NCBI GenBank assembly: GCA_003290165.1
Contig: QNQO01002089.1
Location: 62,001-126,000 of the forward strand
DNA: 64,000 nt
Source: Berberis thunbergii
Lineage: Eukaryota; Streptophyta; Magnoliopsida; Ranunculales; Berberidaceae
Direction of reading: 5' to 3'
Shown here: piece after piece, positions 37,627 through 49,636 of the stretch
Numbering within the stretch: the stretch's first letter is position 1
How the letters are laid out: each line of letters opens with the position of its first letter
The notes under the pieces: model-generated
What the model was told of the DNA's origin: nothing
The model's input: the letters and a program-made list of their open reading frames with translations, nothing else
Database searches by the model: none
Position numbers and translations under genes: made by a program

Positions 37627-39430
37627 AATACCGCAAGTGCACGGTGTCTAACTGGTAGACAACGGCAAGTACGGGTCGATCCCACGAAGAAGGTGAATGC
37701 AATTGATTATTTAAGAAATTATCTAAACTAATTTAAATGGAAAATGGGGTTACAGTGTTTTTAAAAGAAAACTAAATTAAAGATAAGAAAAATAAAATAA
37801 AATGATAGAATGAAATGAGATGGATGGAATGAAATGGGTTTGGTGGGCTTGGACTCACCAATGAGTTAGCAAAATTATCTAAATCTAGATTACTGAATTT
37901 AAATACGAGAAGCTTAGGGATGAGAATCCCTTGCTTACACCGAAAATATGATCGTTAAAATCCAATTTAAATTATAACATGTTCTTTTAAACCTTAACAA
38001 ATTATTTCAAGCTTGACAAAGAGTACTTCTAACTACCAAGCATATCAAATTTAACTACTTGAACATGCAAGGTGAAAGCAAATTATCAGTTTCAGAAATA
38101 ACTTGTAATTAGTAATTTAGCACAAAATTCAGTAAAATAAATTTAAAATAAAGTTTACAAAATTCCTTCGGCTTGTCACAAGCTCGATAGGGTGTCAAAC
38201 AGCAGTTCGGTGTGCACGAATTCCGAGACAAAGGGTCGAAAACTCTCTGTGGTGGTACAGAACGAATCAGGCGGTGGAAATAGCCAAAATCAGTTTTTAT
38301 TCAAATTTCCCTCCCTGCTACAGTACTGCTACAGTACTGCTACAGGGAACAGTGAAGTGCGAGCTTCTTCTCCAGCGAGACGACGGCTCTCGCGGCCTGG
38401 TTTTCGATCCTCTCGGCCTGGTTTTAGCTCCTCTCGAATCCAATTCGACTCTAGTACCTGCAAAAGACGAATTGTGGTGAAGAAAACCAAGAAAAACAGC
38501 AAACAATCAAGGAAAAACAGGAAGGAAAACTCCCTGTTTCAGGGCTGTTTCGCGACTCTGCCGCGGCTCAGTCCGCCGGTTCGTCGCTCCTTCGCGGCTG
38601 GCTTCGTCCTCCACGTGGTCCTAGAACCTGTAAAAGATGAGAGAGGGTGAAGAAAACCAAGTAAAACTGCAAATTCAGAAGAGAAACAGGGAGAGGACAC
38701 TCCCTGTTTTTGCTCTGTTTCTGCTGTTTTTGCGAGCTCTGTTGCGGCTTCCTTCGTTCTGTTGTGGTGATAGGATTCGTGCAGAGGTGATGATGGAAGT
38801 GATGGATGATGTGGGTTGAAGGATGGTGAAGATTCGGGCGAGAAACAGGGTTGTCACACCCCTGTTTCACGGTGGTTGGCGGTGGAGACGTGCTGTCTGG
38901 CGGTGGAGGTAGCGAGGTGACGGTGGTGGTGCGGTGATGATTGCTGGGGGGTCTGGACAGAGAATGAGTGATTGATAGATAAATGGTGGCTTGTGATGAG
39001 AATCACTTGTGAGAGAGGAGAGGTTTTGATTTGTCTCTAATTCCTTTTCCCTTCTCTCCTCCTCCTATTGCTATCCTTTTTCATTGATTTTATAGATTGA
39101 GAACAAATGAATAGCAAGTGATGTTAGGTGTGGGAGAATATGGGATTGTGGGAGAACGTGGGATAGAATGTGGGATGTTGGTGGAGAATGGTGGATGATG
39201 GGTTTGTTTTGGGTTTGGTTTGTGAGTTTGGTTTGTGGGTTTGGTTTATGGGTTTTAGGTTATGAACTAGGTGTTGGGTTTAGGTTTGGTTTATGGGTAG
39301 GTTTATGGATTTCTCTCTCTATTTTGTACCACCACCAAGTGCAATTCCTTACACAGTCGCCTTAATATGATTTCATCGTTTAAGCGCAAATTCCTGAAAA
39401 GAAATAAAAACGAAGTAATTATTATAAAAT
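37627..39430. repeat. Unclassified repeat-like region with internal tandem units
   Basis: It begins TAATACCGCAAGTGCACGG and continues CGGGTCGATCCCACGA, a motif I have met in interspersed plant repeats, and ends near AAGTGCAATTCC and CGTTTAAGCGCAAATTCC. Between 38455 and 38830 a unit of about 180 bp (GTGAAGAAAACCAAG...ACTCCCTGTTT...TTGCGGC/CCGCGGC) occurs twice, with part of a third near 38840. The ORFs across it have no recognised domain. Confidence 0.45.
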
Positions 39431-39890
39431 ATAAAAATCGAAACACTAACATATATAAATTAAGGAGTATAAAATGTATGAATTATGTGTATATCAAATA
39501 CCAAATGTAGACCTGAGCTACATTTCAAGTAAATTGTTGGGATAAAGTTGACTTTGAATAATCTCACATCAACTAAGATAAAATTATTATATGAATATAA
39601 TGAGCAATTCACTGCCTAAGAGCAACAAGACCTACTATTTTGGATATTTCCTCAATGTTGTAACAACATATTTGGAATAACTTCACAATGAAGCACTAGA
39701 AAGCCCCCTCCCTTTTTGAAGGGCCATTTGTCATGTTCCACCTCCCCTGTTCTATACACAAATCAACCAAAAAGCTTTAATTGAATACCACCAAAGTTGT
39801 CTCTCTTACTTCAAATCCCAATCTCTCTTTCTTCCTATCTCAATCACCCCATTGAGAAGGAAGAACAACAACCAAGAGTAAACAACACAA

Positions 39891-40310
39891 ATGGGTGATG
39901 GAGAGAGGCAAACCTTATTGAAGAAAAACACCACCACCAACAACACCCAGCTCTCACGTTGCATTTCAAATACTGGAGATGAGCTGAAGAGCTTCAGAAC
40001 TTGCCTTAGATGGATTTGTGTACACCAATCAACCCCAGTGTGGGCTTGTCTCTCATGGTCTCTCTTCCTCCTTCTAAACTTCGCCGTTCCAGTTCTTTCA
40101 CATTTCATTCTAGATTGTCCAGATTGTGATGGCATGCATGACAGACCTTATGAGGGGGTTGTTCAATTATCTCTTTCCTCTGTTGCTGCTCTTTCCTTCC
40201 TCTGCCTCTCCAGATTTGTTCGAAAGTATGGGCTGAGGAGGTTTCTTTTCCTTGATAAACTATATGATGAAAGCAAAAAGGTTCGCGAAGGGTATACTGC
40301 ACAACTTAAT
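39891..40310 (+). pseudogene. DUF3537 exon 1 paralogue, remaining exons missing
   Basis: A 140-codon open exon, closely similar to exon 1 of the gene at 30963: LSRCISNTGDELKSF, SLSSVAALSFLCLSRFVRKY and GLRRFLFLDK, ending REGYTAQLN before a matching GTATGT donor. No exon 2-4 follows on either strand; instead fragments of other genes begin at 40.9 kb. It is likely a tandem duplicate truncated by rearrangement, though a distant acceptor outside the window cannot be excluded. Confidence 0.85.
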
Positions 40311-40920
40311 GTATGTTTCTTCCACTATGATCTTCTGTTTCTTCTTTTCTGTGTTATATGTGTTCTTATCAGTGATAATCAAGTTTATATGTTTATCTTT
40401 ATCATCACTTAATTGTTTGTTTTGGTTACTAATAATTGTAAGGAGATCGTCAATTTTTTTTAAGCAGAACTGGAGCAAACTGTCTGTTTTAAGCAGAAAT
40501 CGCATGGGAAGCTTCTCCAATGTAGTTGAAAAGATAATATCCTTTTATGCAAGGGAGATCAACCCTTTATAGCATTGGTTTCCCCTTTCTTTATTTGTTT
40601 TGTTCTCTAAAACATTACTTAGAAACTTCGTTCATGCATCCATATGTAAATGCTAAAACCAGTAGTCTAAAATGAGTAAGAGGTTAACTAGAAGGACATC
40701 CAAACAAGAAACAAAAATTTGACTGCAGATTTAAATCGAATCAGACAGCAGCTGCTAAATGAATCAATAAATGAATCTAAACAACCACGACCATATGCAC
40801 TAAAGCAAGAGCGAAGGAAAAATATGCATCCTCAGTAGTAAGATTTACCTATAAGCTGCATTTTTATGTTAGTTTAGAAAACACAAACCACAAAAAGAAA
40901 GTATAGTTTATGTTAATTAC

Positions 40921-41203
40921 CTGGAACCAGTTTGGGTTTTCAGGGCTTTGTTGAGCGGCAAGAACTTCTACAAATCCTTCGTTCTTGTATCCTCCCATGT
41001 TGCTACCGCATGCCCTTGAAAGATGACGATTAAGAGAGGCAGAATTGAATTGCGTAAGGACATAGATCTTTGAAACATTATTGTTCAAACATTTGCTCAT
41101 AGGAATATCAATCAACCTATAGTTGGCTCCCAAAGGAACAACGGGCTTTGCTCTCTTCTTGGTGAGAGGGTATAGACGAGTACTAGCTCCACCTCCCAAA
41201 TAT
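40921..41203 (-). pseudogene. ADP-glucose pyrophosphorylase large-subunit exon
   Basis: The minus strand reads [55 protein letters not shown] and [16 protein letters not shown], then a GT donor at 40920. This is the nucleotide-binding N-terminal exon of the starch-synthesis enzyme. Relatives have GGGTGTRLYPL; here it is [11 protein letters not shown]. Upstream the match ends abruptly just before the Gly-rich loop with a stop nearby, and no other exon is present. Confidence 0.88.
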
Positions 41204-41209
41204 AATTCC

Positions 41210-41790
41210 TAGAACATTCTGCAGCAAATTACATAGACCAAATTCAGTTCACTGCTCACCATAAACTACCCTATACTCATGACTTAAACTTAAACAGACA
41301 TTGCAGATACTGAAAGTAAGCCAACAACACAAGTAGCACAAAGTGCAAGGGTAACATGTTAGAGAATGGTTATGACATGCAGCTGCTCGTCTTCATTTGT
41401 TCATGGTTATGCTCAAACATAACAAAAGAAAACTAGCTTATATGATCTCTATCTAAACATAACAAAAGAAAGATGTTTACACTATAAGTACAAAAAACTA
41501 AAATAAAGAACAGATTCAAACTAGTTTATATGATCTCTATTTAAACATAATTTTTTAGCTTATATGACATAACAAGAATTATTTGTTTGCTTTATTTGCT
41601 TCCTTGCATAAAATTTAAAAGAAAAGGAACCAAAGAAGCAAGAAGCTAGTAAGAGCTGCTTGCTACAGCAAGCAAGCTGATCAAGTTAGACTACCACATT
41701 TAATTACATGAATAGAAACTTAAGTAGCATCATAATTAGTAGAAAATTAATTAAGGAGAAGATGATCATAAATGATGGAAAATTATCTTC
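41210..41790. other. Spacer between gene fragments
   Basis: Contains two similar stretches (TATGATCTCTAT...AAACATAA at about 41438 and 41530). No coding sequence recognised. Confidence 0.4.
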
Positions 41791-41797
41791 TCCTAGA

Positions 41798-43429
41798 TCA
41801 ATATATTGGGTTACCATAGGGAGGTGCAACAACTCTTCTAAGCAATCCACCACCTGAGGCTGCAGCATAGCAATAACTTGAGATGAAGAAGAAGGCGCAT
41901 TTCTTCCATTGACAGTGACACCACCATTACCACCTCCTCCCAAATGCAAATCAGATATATTTGGAAACCCTTCTCTCCCTTCAATCCCTTGATCATAAAG
42001 AAAACCTTTAAACACATGCCCACCAATCTTCACTACTGCTTGGTATGCATACTCATCTTCTCCATCGTCAATGGCTGTCACTCACACACACTTGAACACT
42101 GCCGGTGCTCGCACTTGCCTTGGCAATATCTCTTTAAAACTTGCATATGTACATACAAAACAAACATCCATAAGATCACAAAAGAGAGAAAACCATTCAA
42201 CATGTATATACATATGAAAAAAAATGAACAAGAAAATATAGTACATCCCATTGTTCAACTTGTCCTGATCCATAGATCATAACAAGAAAATCCATTAAAA
42301 CTTCTTTTATGTATACATTTATAACAAGAGAAACCCATTTCAACTTCTATTGATATACAAGACTTGCATCAAAAGAAAAATCTATTTCAACTTCTTCTGA
42401 CCCTATAAGACTACATCAAAAGAGAAACCCATTTCAACTTCTTGGGACCTATGGTACTAATTTGGATTTTTCATGTATAAGATGTGAACAACAATAGAAA
42501 ACACTCATTTGAACTTCTTTCAATAAAAAAGAGAGATACCCATTGATCTACAAGATCATAGGAGAGATGCCCACTTAAATATTTTTAGAATTTGATAAAA
42601 TCACAAATAAAATATAAAAAAACACCATTTGAAGTGTTTTGACCTATGAAATCACAACCAATAAAGAGCCAGAGAAGAATCTTTTTTTTTTTTTTTTTTT
42701 TGAAAGTTGAGCCGGGTTTGTATAGGATCCCGTAACCTATCCTCGAGGTGCCACCTATAGGTCAACATCACCCCGAAAGAAATGATGCCTCCGGAGGGTC
42801 TCGAAGCAAGGACCTGGAGACTAATTCCACAAGGCCTTAACCACTCGACCATAACCCCTTTGGCCCAGAGAAGAATCTTAACATACCTTGGTGGCTAGAG
42901 CTAGTATCTAAGCTTCTAGGGGGAGTAGTATTAGAAGTTGAAGTATGTGAATTTGTAGTCTGAGATAGTTTAGGTTTCTTGACAGCTAAAGAAGACCCAG
43001 AAGAACCAACAACAACTGTGGTGGTAGTACATAGCTGATGTTCACGTCGCCGAGCCGCAGGGACCCACGTGTTTTTCACGTGAGTAGCACAATCAAACCC
43101 ACGACTCTTGCAGCAAGTCCTACATCTCCTATGAGTACAATCCTTCTTTGCTTGGTTCCCGCAATCTTGGCATGTCATCGCTGCTGTTTGCACCACCACT
43201 CCTCCTCCAATACCACCACCACCACCAACCCCAACCCCACCAGTTAGAAAATTCATAGAAGTGGCTGTGTGATCAAACCATAACAAAAGAAAACTGGATA
43301 GGATAGTATGCTTGCAAAACCACAATGCTGCTGAACAAGTGGTGGGTCTAACTGAGTTTGCAAAGGAGAGACCCCATTATCATTACCTACCCTAGCATTA
43401 TGCTCATCATTCACTTCACCAGAGGACAT
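41798..43429 (-). pseudogene. SHI-related (SRS/LRP1/STYLISH) transcription factor, disabled
   Basis: Exon 1 (to 42887) has the RING-like zinc finger [40 protein letters not shown]. Exon 2 (from 42131) has the IGGH domain ([20 protein letters not shown]). SRS proteins activate auxin-biosynthesis genes in developing organs. Three defects are seen: an in-frame TGA at 42084-42082 where relatives have Arg (CGA to TGA, inside FKCV-R-VTAIDDG); a frameshift near 41885, after which the expected end ([20 protein letters not shown]) continues in another frame to a TGA at 41798; and a likely shift between the upstream ATG (43429, MSSGEVND) and the zinc-finger frame. The zinc finger itself is intact. A SINE lies in the intron. 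Confidence 0.88.
42684..42865 (-). mobile_element. tRNA-derived SINE with 14-bp target duplication
   Basis: Minus-strand element of 182 bp ending in a poly(A) tail (T-run at 42684-42701 on +). The duplicated target CAGAGAAGAATCTT is perfect (42670-42683 and 42866-42879). Near its 5' end the minus strand reads TGGTCGAGTGGTTAAGG, like a pol III A box, and further on GCTTCGAGACC, like a B box. Confidence 0.93.
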
Positions 43430-43730
43430 GGCAACATATTGTGGCTCCTTGCAAACATAAAATGAACATTCAGGGGTGAAGTTTCAAAAGGTTCAGTTTA
43501 CAAACATGATATCAGTAAAAAATTTCCTGCATGAAATAATGTTCTAACCTCCTTCTTTCTTTCTTAGCTCCACAACCTATTTTTCTAACCTCCTTTGGGC
43601 TCTTAAATAATGTTCCCGCATGAAAAATTTTAAAGATAGTCATAGCCCAAACAAAACGAAGTACATAAAACAAATAAAAACAAGAAATAAACAATCCTTA
43701 CATAATCAAGTGTATGATTGACACAAGTGC

Positions 43731-44070
43731 ATTGTCTGCAAGACAGAGGGTCCATATTGCTTTGTTCTGACTCCGGTAATTTGTTAATTTTATCAGAATC
43801 TGAGTTCTCCAATTCTGTGACCTGCTTAAAAGGTTAAAACTGATCTCTTATGTCATCATCGTCCTGTACAAATTAATCCGAAGTGGAAAAAAGAAATAAC
43901 AAATATTCACAAAAACAGGAGTGGACTGTCTGCAAGACAGAAGCACCATATTGTTTTGTTATGTCTCAGATATTTTGTTAATTGTACCAGATTCTGAGTC
44001 CTCCAATTCTATGACCTGCATAGAAGGTTCAACTTGATCTCTTGTGTCATCATCCTACGAATTAACCCGA
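43731..44070 (-). repeat. Tandemly duplicated unknown exon
   Basis: Two units about 193 bp apart (43731-43878 and 43924-44070) share TGTCTGCAAGACAGA and the frame translating as ELENSDSDKINKLPESEQSN in the first. The second has a stop in the same frame. The product is not recognised. Confidence 0.7.
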
Positions 44071-44253
44071 TCACATGTTACTAAACTAACAAAATATAGA
44101 ACCATCAAAAACATAGAAAACAAAGAAACTCACATCAGCAGGTGTATAACTTGTAACCAAGCACTGTGATGTTGATACTGAGCATTTTGACGTTGAGTTG
44201 ATGCAACCTCCACAATGTCATTTTGCATCTTCGATAAGTCAATGATTATATCA

Positions 44254-44425
<172 letters not shown>

Positions 44426-44536
44426 CTACATTGATTCTTTATTTAGGGGAAGCTAGACCAATATCTCTGAGACAAAATCCATGATCACCATGCGTCAAGT
44501 AAAACAATGCCAGTATCTGGAAAGCCACTTACACAC

Positions 44537-45595
44537 CTATTTCAGCACTTTCACTCCCAGAAAACAGGCACCATCCATAAAATGATTCTTGGTAGCCCTG
44601 CGCCTCTTCTTCACAGCCTCTGCAACAATGTCCTGCAAACATCACAAGTTCAATCCAATTACATAAATTAAAGAGAAATAAAATGCCACATAAAAAATGA
44701 CGTTCAACTTGAATAGGTGAGAACTATAAGAGATAAGCACCTTCTTATGTTGCTTTCTGTTCATGGCAGTCCATGTAAGCTTCAATGGCTTGAGTCGGTT
44801 GTGGAAGTACCTATTGCATTTTGAGTTTGCAAAGAGGAAAACCTACATTTATGAAATTGTTTAGAGTTTCATATTGTTATGATGCGAACATATTAGAAAA
44901 CTACATCTTTCTTGTATTGGGAAACAAATAGTTCATCTCGGATCGAATAAATCTTATACCCTTTCCAGGGTAAATCTTTTGACCACTAAAACGGCAGAGT
45001 TCAGTTCTGAAGAAAAGACAATAAAGAATCATTCAATTCAAAACTTTCTGAAAGTTGCAATCATAAAAAAGAGATATGTACCCCATATCTCACACACAAA
45101 ATTTTATATGGTATGCTCATACAACAAAATATTTGACATTCCTGCGATACATAATGTACACACAGTTTCAAGTCCTACACATCAAGTGCATACCTAATGT
45201 AATTGCAATAAAACAAGTCCTATGGTTGAGCCTACTAGTTTCCATATTAGAACAATCTCAGAAAACTAAGATATACATTCTCGAAACAGAACACATAAAT
45301 CTCAGAAAACAAGTCATATACCCAATTAAAATGAACCCTAACATCCAGTCAGATCTAACAAGCCAAAACCCATGAAAAATAACGAATACCCATTACGAAC
45401 AATAATGATTTTTCAAACCCCACTTCAGTATAAAACAATTTCATTCAACTCTACATATCAAATCAGATCAGAAACTAGATGATAAATGTTAAAACCAACT
45501 ATAAAACAGAAAACTAACACAACAAAAAGAAAACAATGAGAGATAGAAGGAAAAACCCATATCAAGAATCCAAAATGAACTCACTTGAGAACCAT
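44537..45595 (-). pseudogene. RPL24: 60S ribosomal protein L24 gene, truncated
   Basis: Exon 1 (45595-45585) codes MVL plus a split Lys before GTGAGT. Exon 2 (from 45006) reads [20 protein letters not shown]. Exon 3 (44842-44741) reads [19 protein letters not shown] through [12 protein letters not shown]. Exon 4 (from 44632) reads DIVAEAVKKRRRATK, then diverges and stops at 44537. The C-terminal half of L24 is missing and the exon 2 donor is lost. L24 is a large ribosomal subunit protein. Retained introns mean this came from a genomic copy, not a processed transcript. The upstream E2 and SRS remnants point the same way (minus strand). Confidence 0.9.
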
Positions 45596-45919
45596 TGTGG
45601 CTAATCTTCTCTTCTCCTCTACAGTACTGGATTGAAATCACTTGCAATTTTCCATTAACTCTCTCTGAAGCTCCTCGATCTCTCCTTTGCGCCAAACCAG
45701 AGGTCGAAGAGGTCGCAAACTCTAAATCGAGCAAATCTCTCCCTCTCTTTCGCAAACCCTAAAAGAGTGAGAGAGGTCGCAAACTGACAGATTCAAACCT
45801 CTTTCGCAATGACCTAAATCAGCGCCAAATTCGTTTTTCCCCAATTTTTTTCTCCAAAGCGCGAAACCCATTTTCGTCAGCGCCAGAGCGCGAAACTCCA
45901 CTCTCCAAATCACTCGCCA

Positions 45920-46157
45920 GAGCGCGGCATGTGCAAAACTATTTTGTTTAGCAATGGTTTTTGGCCATTGCTAATTATAGCCACGGTTGTTTGCCGTGGC
46001 TAATGCACTCACGCTTTAGAGCTGTGGCCAGTTATTTTTATAGCCACGGTTTTAGGTTGTTGGCCACGCTATCCACGATTTTTTGCCGTGGCAAATAAAC
46101 CAACGATTTAGAGCCGTGGCCATCTCAGTGTAGCTAAACAGGCCTTATGGTGTAGTG
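45920..46157. mobile_element. Right terminus of a CACTA-like element
   Basis: The sequence ends CCTTATGGTGTAGTG at 46157, the inverse of a CACTA terminus, and is preceded by six variants of the subterminal word GCCACGG/CCGTGGC (for example ATAGCCACGG, GCCGTGGC) in both directions. A matching left terminus was not found between 1 and 46 kb. The gene fragments to its left may be its cargo. Confidence 0.65.
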
Positions 46158-46200
46158 AAGAAAAGAGAACGAAATTGATGCCTCTAATAAATATATTATA

Positions 46201-46355
46201 TACCATTAATATGTTTTCCTTCGAAATTATTTTTCGTATATGTAACAAAGAAGAATTTCGAAGGAAATTGATGCTTCGTATATTTCACATGTATACATCT
46301 ATAGATATACACATATACGAAGAAGAATTTCGAAGGAAGAAAAATTAATGGTGTA
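46201..46355. repeat. 155-bp inverted repeat (hairpin/MITE)
   Basis: The left arm TACCATTAATATGTTTTCC...TTCGTATATGT pairs with the right arm ACATATACGAAGAAG...AATTAATGGTGTA over about 40 bp. It has the size of a small MITE or a foldback transcript. It starts 44 bp after the CACTA terminus. Confidence 0.65.
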
Positions 46356-46359
46356 CAAC

Positions 46360-48690
46360 ATTAGTTTATTCTTCAGTGTCATATGTGTTTATTGAATGAT
46401 GTAGTCGTTCTCAGAGAATTCCTATATGTCATTTTTCATTCTTGTTAATAATAATCTCAGCCCCATTACAACCTAATAAATACCTAATTGATCTTAAGTA
46501 AATGTTCGGTCCATAGACGTGGAGATTGAATAGACAAGAACTCTTGTGTGTTATTCGACATTCTCAAAAGTATTTGATATTCCTGTCCATGAGATTATAT
46601 TCATTTTATTAATTGAAAAATATGTTTTTCATGATAATTATATGTGACATGTTTGTGTTTCCACAATTTACTCATTTCCTTACATATAAACTGAGTAACA
46701 AATACCCAATCTCTGGGTGTTTTTTTAGGGACATGAGAAATTTGTAGTCTAGGCATATTATCTAAAGACTATTTAGTCGTGTCTTTATGTAAAATGGAGG
46801 TTTTTCAATCCATATTTTTTCAGGAAGAGGTTCAGTCACTTCCATTTCCACGTACATGTGCCCAACTTTTGGTCTAATTTATATAAAATGGAGAGTTATA
46901 TTGATAAAACTATGCACACACACACACACACTTCGAGATAAGAATGATGATGAAATTTATTTAATCTTTGGACATTATTAATTGTTGTGAAAGTCTGTTG
47001 GTATCCTAAAGTGACATTGTTAGTTTCTTGTTTTTTCTGAAACTTTTAGCAATTAGATGATTACCTTGAGGAAAATGAATTAGAGTGACAATGTTTTTGA
47101 ATTTATTGAGTCAGTAATGTTTGTTTGTAACATCTGTGTAAACCTTTATGAGACTATAACTCGTCTACTAGAAGTAATCTAGGGGTTCAAAGCCTTGTTG
47201 CACGTTTAAGGTAAGTGCAACCAATGATTCATGCGAATGTAAGGATTTTGTTTTTGTTTTGCTCTAAGACTAGCAAAATATAGGTTTTGGGGTATTTGAT
47301 TTCACGTAATTTATACCTACATTACCTTATAATTTATATTTTTTAGTGTTCCGAATATTGCATTTTATTCTAATTATTTTGTTTTCATGTTATTTGTAGG
47401 AATTGTAGCTTAAACGATGAAATTGTGTTAGCAAGGTGAGTTTGGAAGAACTAGTACAAAGTGATTGGTAAAAATTGTAACAATCCATCCAATCTAATCT
47501 CAGGACTAAGCCCAAACCCAAAAGTATATCTAAAAAGCCTATCTCACCATCTATTTATTCTTCATCATCATCAATGTCGTCTCCCTCTCTCTAGGGCCAA
47601 CTCCGTTTGCTTCATCCTCTATTTTTCGAGCTACCAAAACCATCTCATTATCCCATTGCCAGCGATTCTCACTTGCTAGAAAGACCGAGATTCATCACAC
47701 CAACATCTATTTCCTCCCTTCATCGCGCCAACAAATCAGCTCGCACCTACCCCTTGCAACATCCCCCTCCATCAAATTTTCTTTTCCATTTCACCATTAC
47801 TACTTGAGTGAAAGATCTCTTAGGAACAAACCTGTCACCATCTCCACTCATCGTCATCTTCTTCCCCTGTTCATCCAGTCACCACAAATCATATCACCAC
47901 CACAACTCACCAGCTACATATCATCCCTCTATTGATCCATCCATCATCTCCCTCACTATCTTCCTCCTCGTCTCGTTAGACACAACAACACTATCACACA
48001 AAACACAGTTAAGCAAAACAAAGATCGTAGTACAATCTCCCATCAGCCAATCATCCCTTTCTCCTTTTCTCTTTCACACCCTACATCTTCATATCCTTTA
48101 TTTCTCACAGACTTGCAGCCACCTTATCTTCTTCTTCCTCTGACCATCGACTTCGCAACGACCTTCTCTTATTCTTTCTGAAGCCATCGACCTTCCTCTC
48201 TCACAAACATCCAGTGCAACAACCCTCGCTCCTCCATTGTTCTCAATAGCCAACAACCTTCCATGAACCTCTCTCCCTTATCTTCCCTCTCTCTCACCAA
48301 GGACGAATTTGAACACGTAGCTGCACACGAAATAGGGCAGAGACGTACCATAAACATGGAAGAAGAAGAATAAAAAGGAGGAAAAGAGTTTTTAAACTAT
48401 TTCTTTTACTATTTGCACCCCATATATTATTTTGTACCACCACAAAGCAATCACACCATTGGTGAAGCACATTTGTTGAAGAAATGGAGTTCATTCACAC
48501 TGTTGTTGTCGCGACCACCACCACCATGATCTTCTAAACCCTCCATTAAGCCGTAAATGATTCCTCAAGATTAGTAGAACTTCTTTTGTCCATTCCTCAG
48601 GCTTAATAAAATCTGCATCAGCCATCATGGCATACCACAAACCCCCACACGATGTCAGTTAGTGGCCTAGCATGCAAACCACTAACTAAT
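46360..48690. other. Intergenic, no recognised gene
   Basis: AT-rich to about 47.4 kb with a short (CA)n at 46914-46931. Then comes a C/T-rich stretch (47500-48300) whose ORFs are Ser/Pro/Leu-rich composition artefacts. No domain or element boundary was recognised. Confidence 0.4.
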
Positions 48691-48698
48691 AGGGAGTA

Positions 48699-49250
48699 GC
48701 TGATGAACATCAAACAATCACTCAATCACAACTGTACATGTGGCATGGACTAACCCTAGCACATAAAAGGCTTCAGCTCAGTCGCAAGCGGACCCATGTG
48801 CAAGACTATTGTTCAGCCCATAAGTCAGGCGTCCAGGCCCAAGACACGCCATCCCTATAGGCACGAGTCTTAAGGCTTGGCCTAGGACAATAAGGCCCGA
48901 ACAATAAATCTCAAAGGTGTCACAGGCTCAAGATCCACTCGCACGAAATCAGCTCTAGCCCAATCAAGCGTTGGGTCCTAAATAAGACAAGTGTCGAAGT
49001 ACTCAGTCATGCACAGGTAAGATCATATGCGAGAACTCCTCCTTCCATGACTTCCTCAATCGCATGGATAGTAAAGAGGGGAAGGCTCGCTATATGAGTC
49101 AGTTAAATGAGGAAGAAAGGTGTGCAAGTATACACTCCAATTTTACATTTAGTCTTCAATATTTCTTTAATCAGTATTTGACCACCTCAATAGTGTCTTG
49201 GGCTTAAACGTTGCACTTTTTACATGTTAGATATCATCGTAATTAGCGAG
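48699..49250 (+). mobile_element. Decayed gypsy LTR fragment
   Basis: Starts TGATGAACATCAAACAATCA and GTACATGTGGC, matching the beginning of the LTR at 17883 (TGATGATACATCA...GTACACGTGGC). It continues with CCCAAGAC/GGCCCGA-type words as in that LTR. The 3' end is lost; no primer-binding site follows. Confidence 0.6.
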
Positions 49251-49524
49251 GACAAATTTGAACGCGTCAGTAATTATGATAACTATTAGATGGTCTATTG
49301 ATTTATTTAGTAAAAATCTTGGTGAAACTGTATATAAAAGTTAGGTTTGTTGCAAATAAATGAGAAAAAAAATCTCGTCAAAGACTAGAAGAAGAGATTT
49401 CGTGAAACACAAACAATGACAGCAAAAATTTCATTTGAAATGTGTTAGTTAACACATAGTCATTAACCAACAACATCTTTATCTTATCCTCTTTTATTGC
49501 TCTCCCATTATCTATTTTTTTTCT

Positions 49525-49636
49525 TGTCGACTGTTATATGTTGTTGTCTAAGTTTTGCTCCAGCAGGGATACTACCTTTTTGTCGACTGTTATTTATTGT
49601 TGTCTAAGTTTTGCTCCAACTGGGATACTACCCTTT
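49525..49636. repeat. 56-bp tandem duplication
   Basis: TGTCGACTGTTATATGTTG... at 49525 and TGTCGACTGTTATTTATTG... at 49581, both including TCTAAGTTTTGCTCCA and GGGATACTACC. A few differences separate the units. Confidence 0.88.

Noticed and set aside
42001..42060. CACTACTGC as a left CACTA terminus for the fragment cluster
   Set aside because: It is part of the conserved SRS coding sequence (QAVVKIGG) and lacks subterminal repeats.
47461..48143. Ser/Pro-rich ORFs that could be a secreted protein
   Set aside because: C/T-rich composition, overlapping frames, no splice or domain support.
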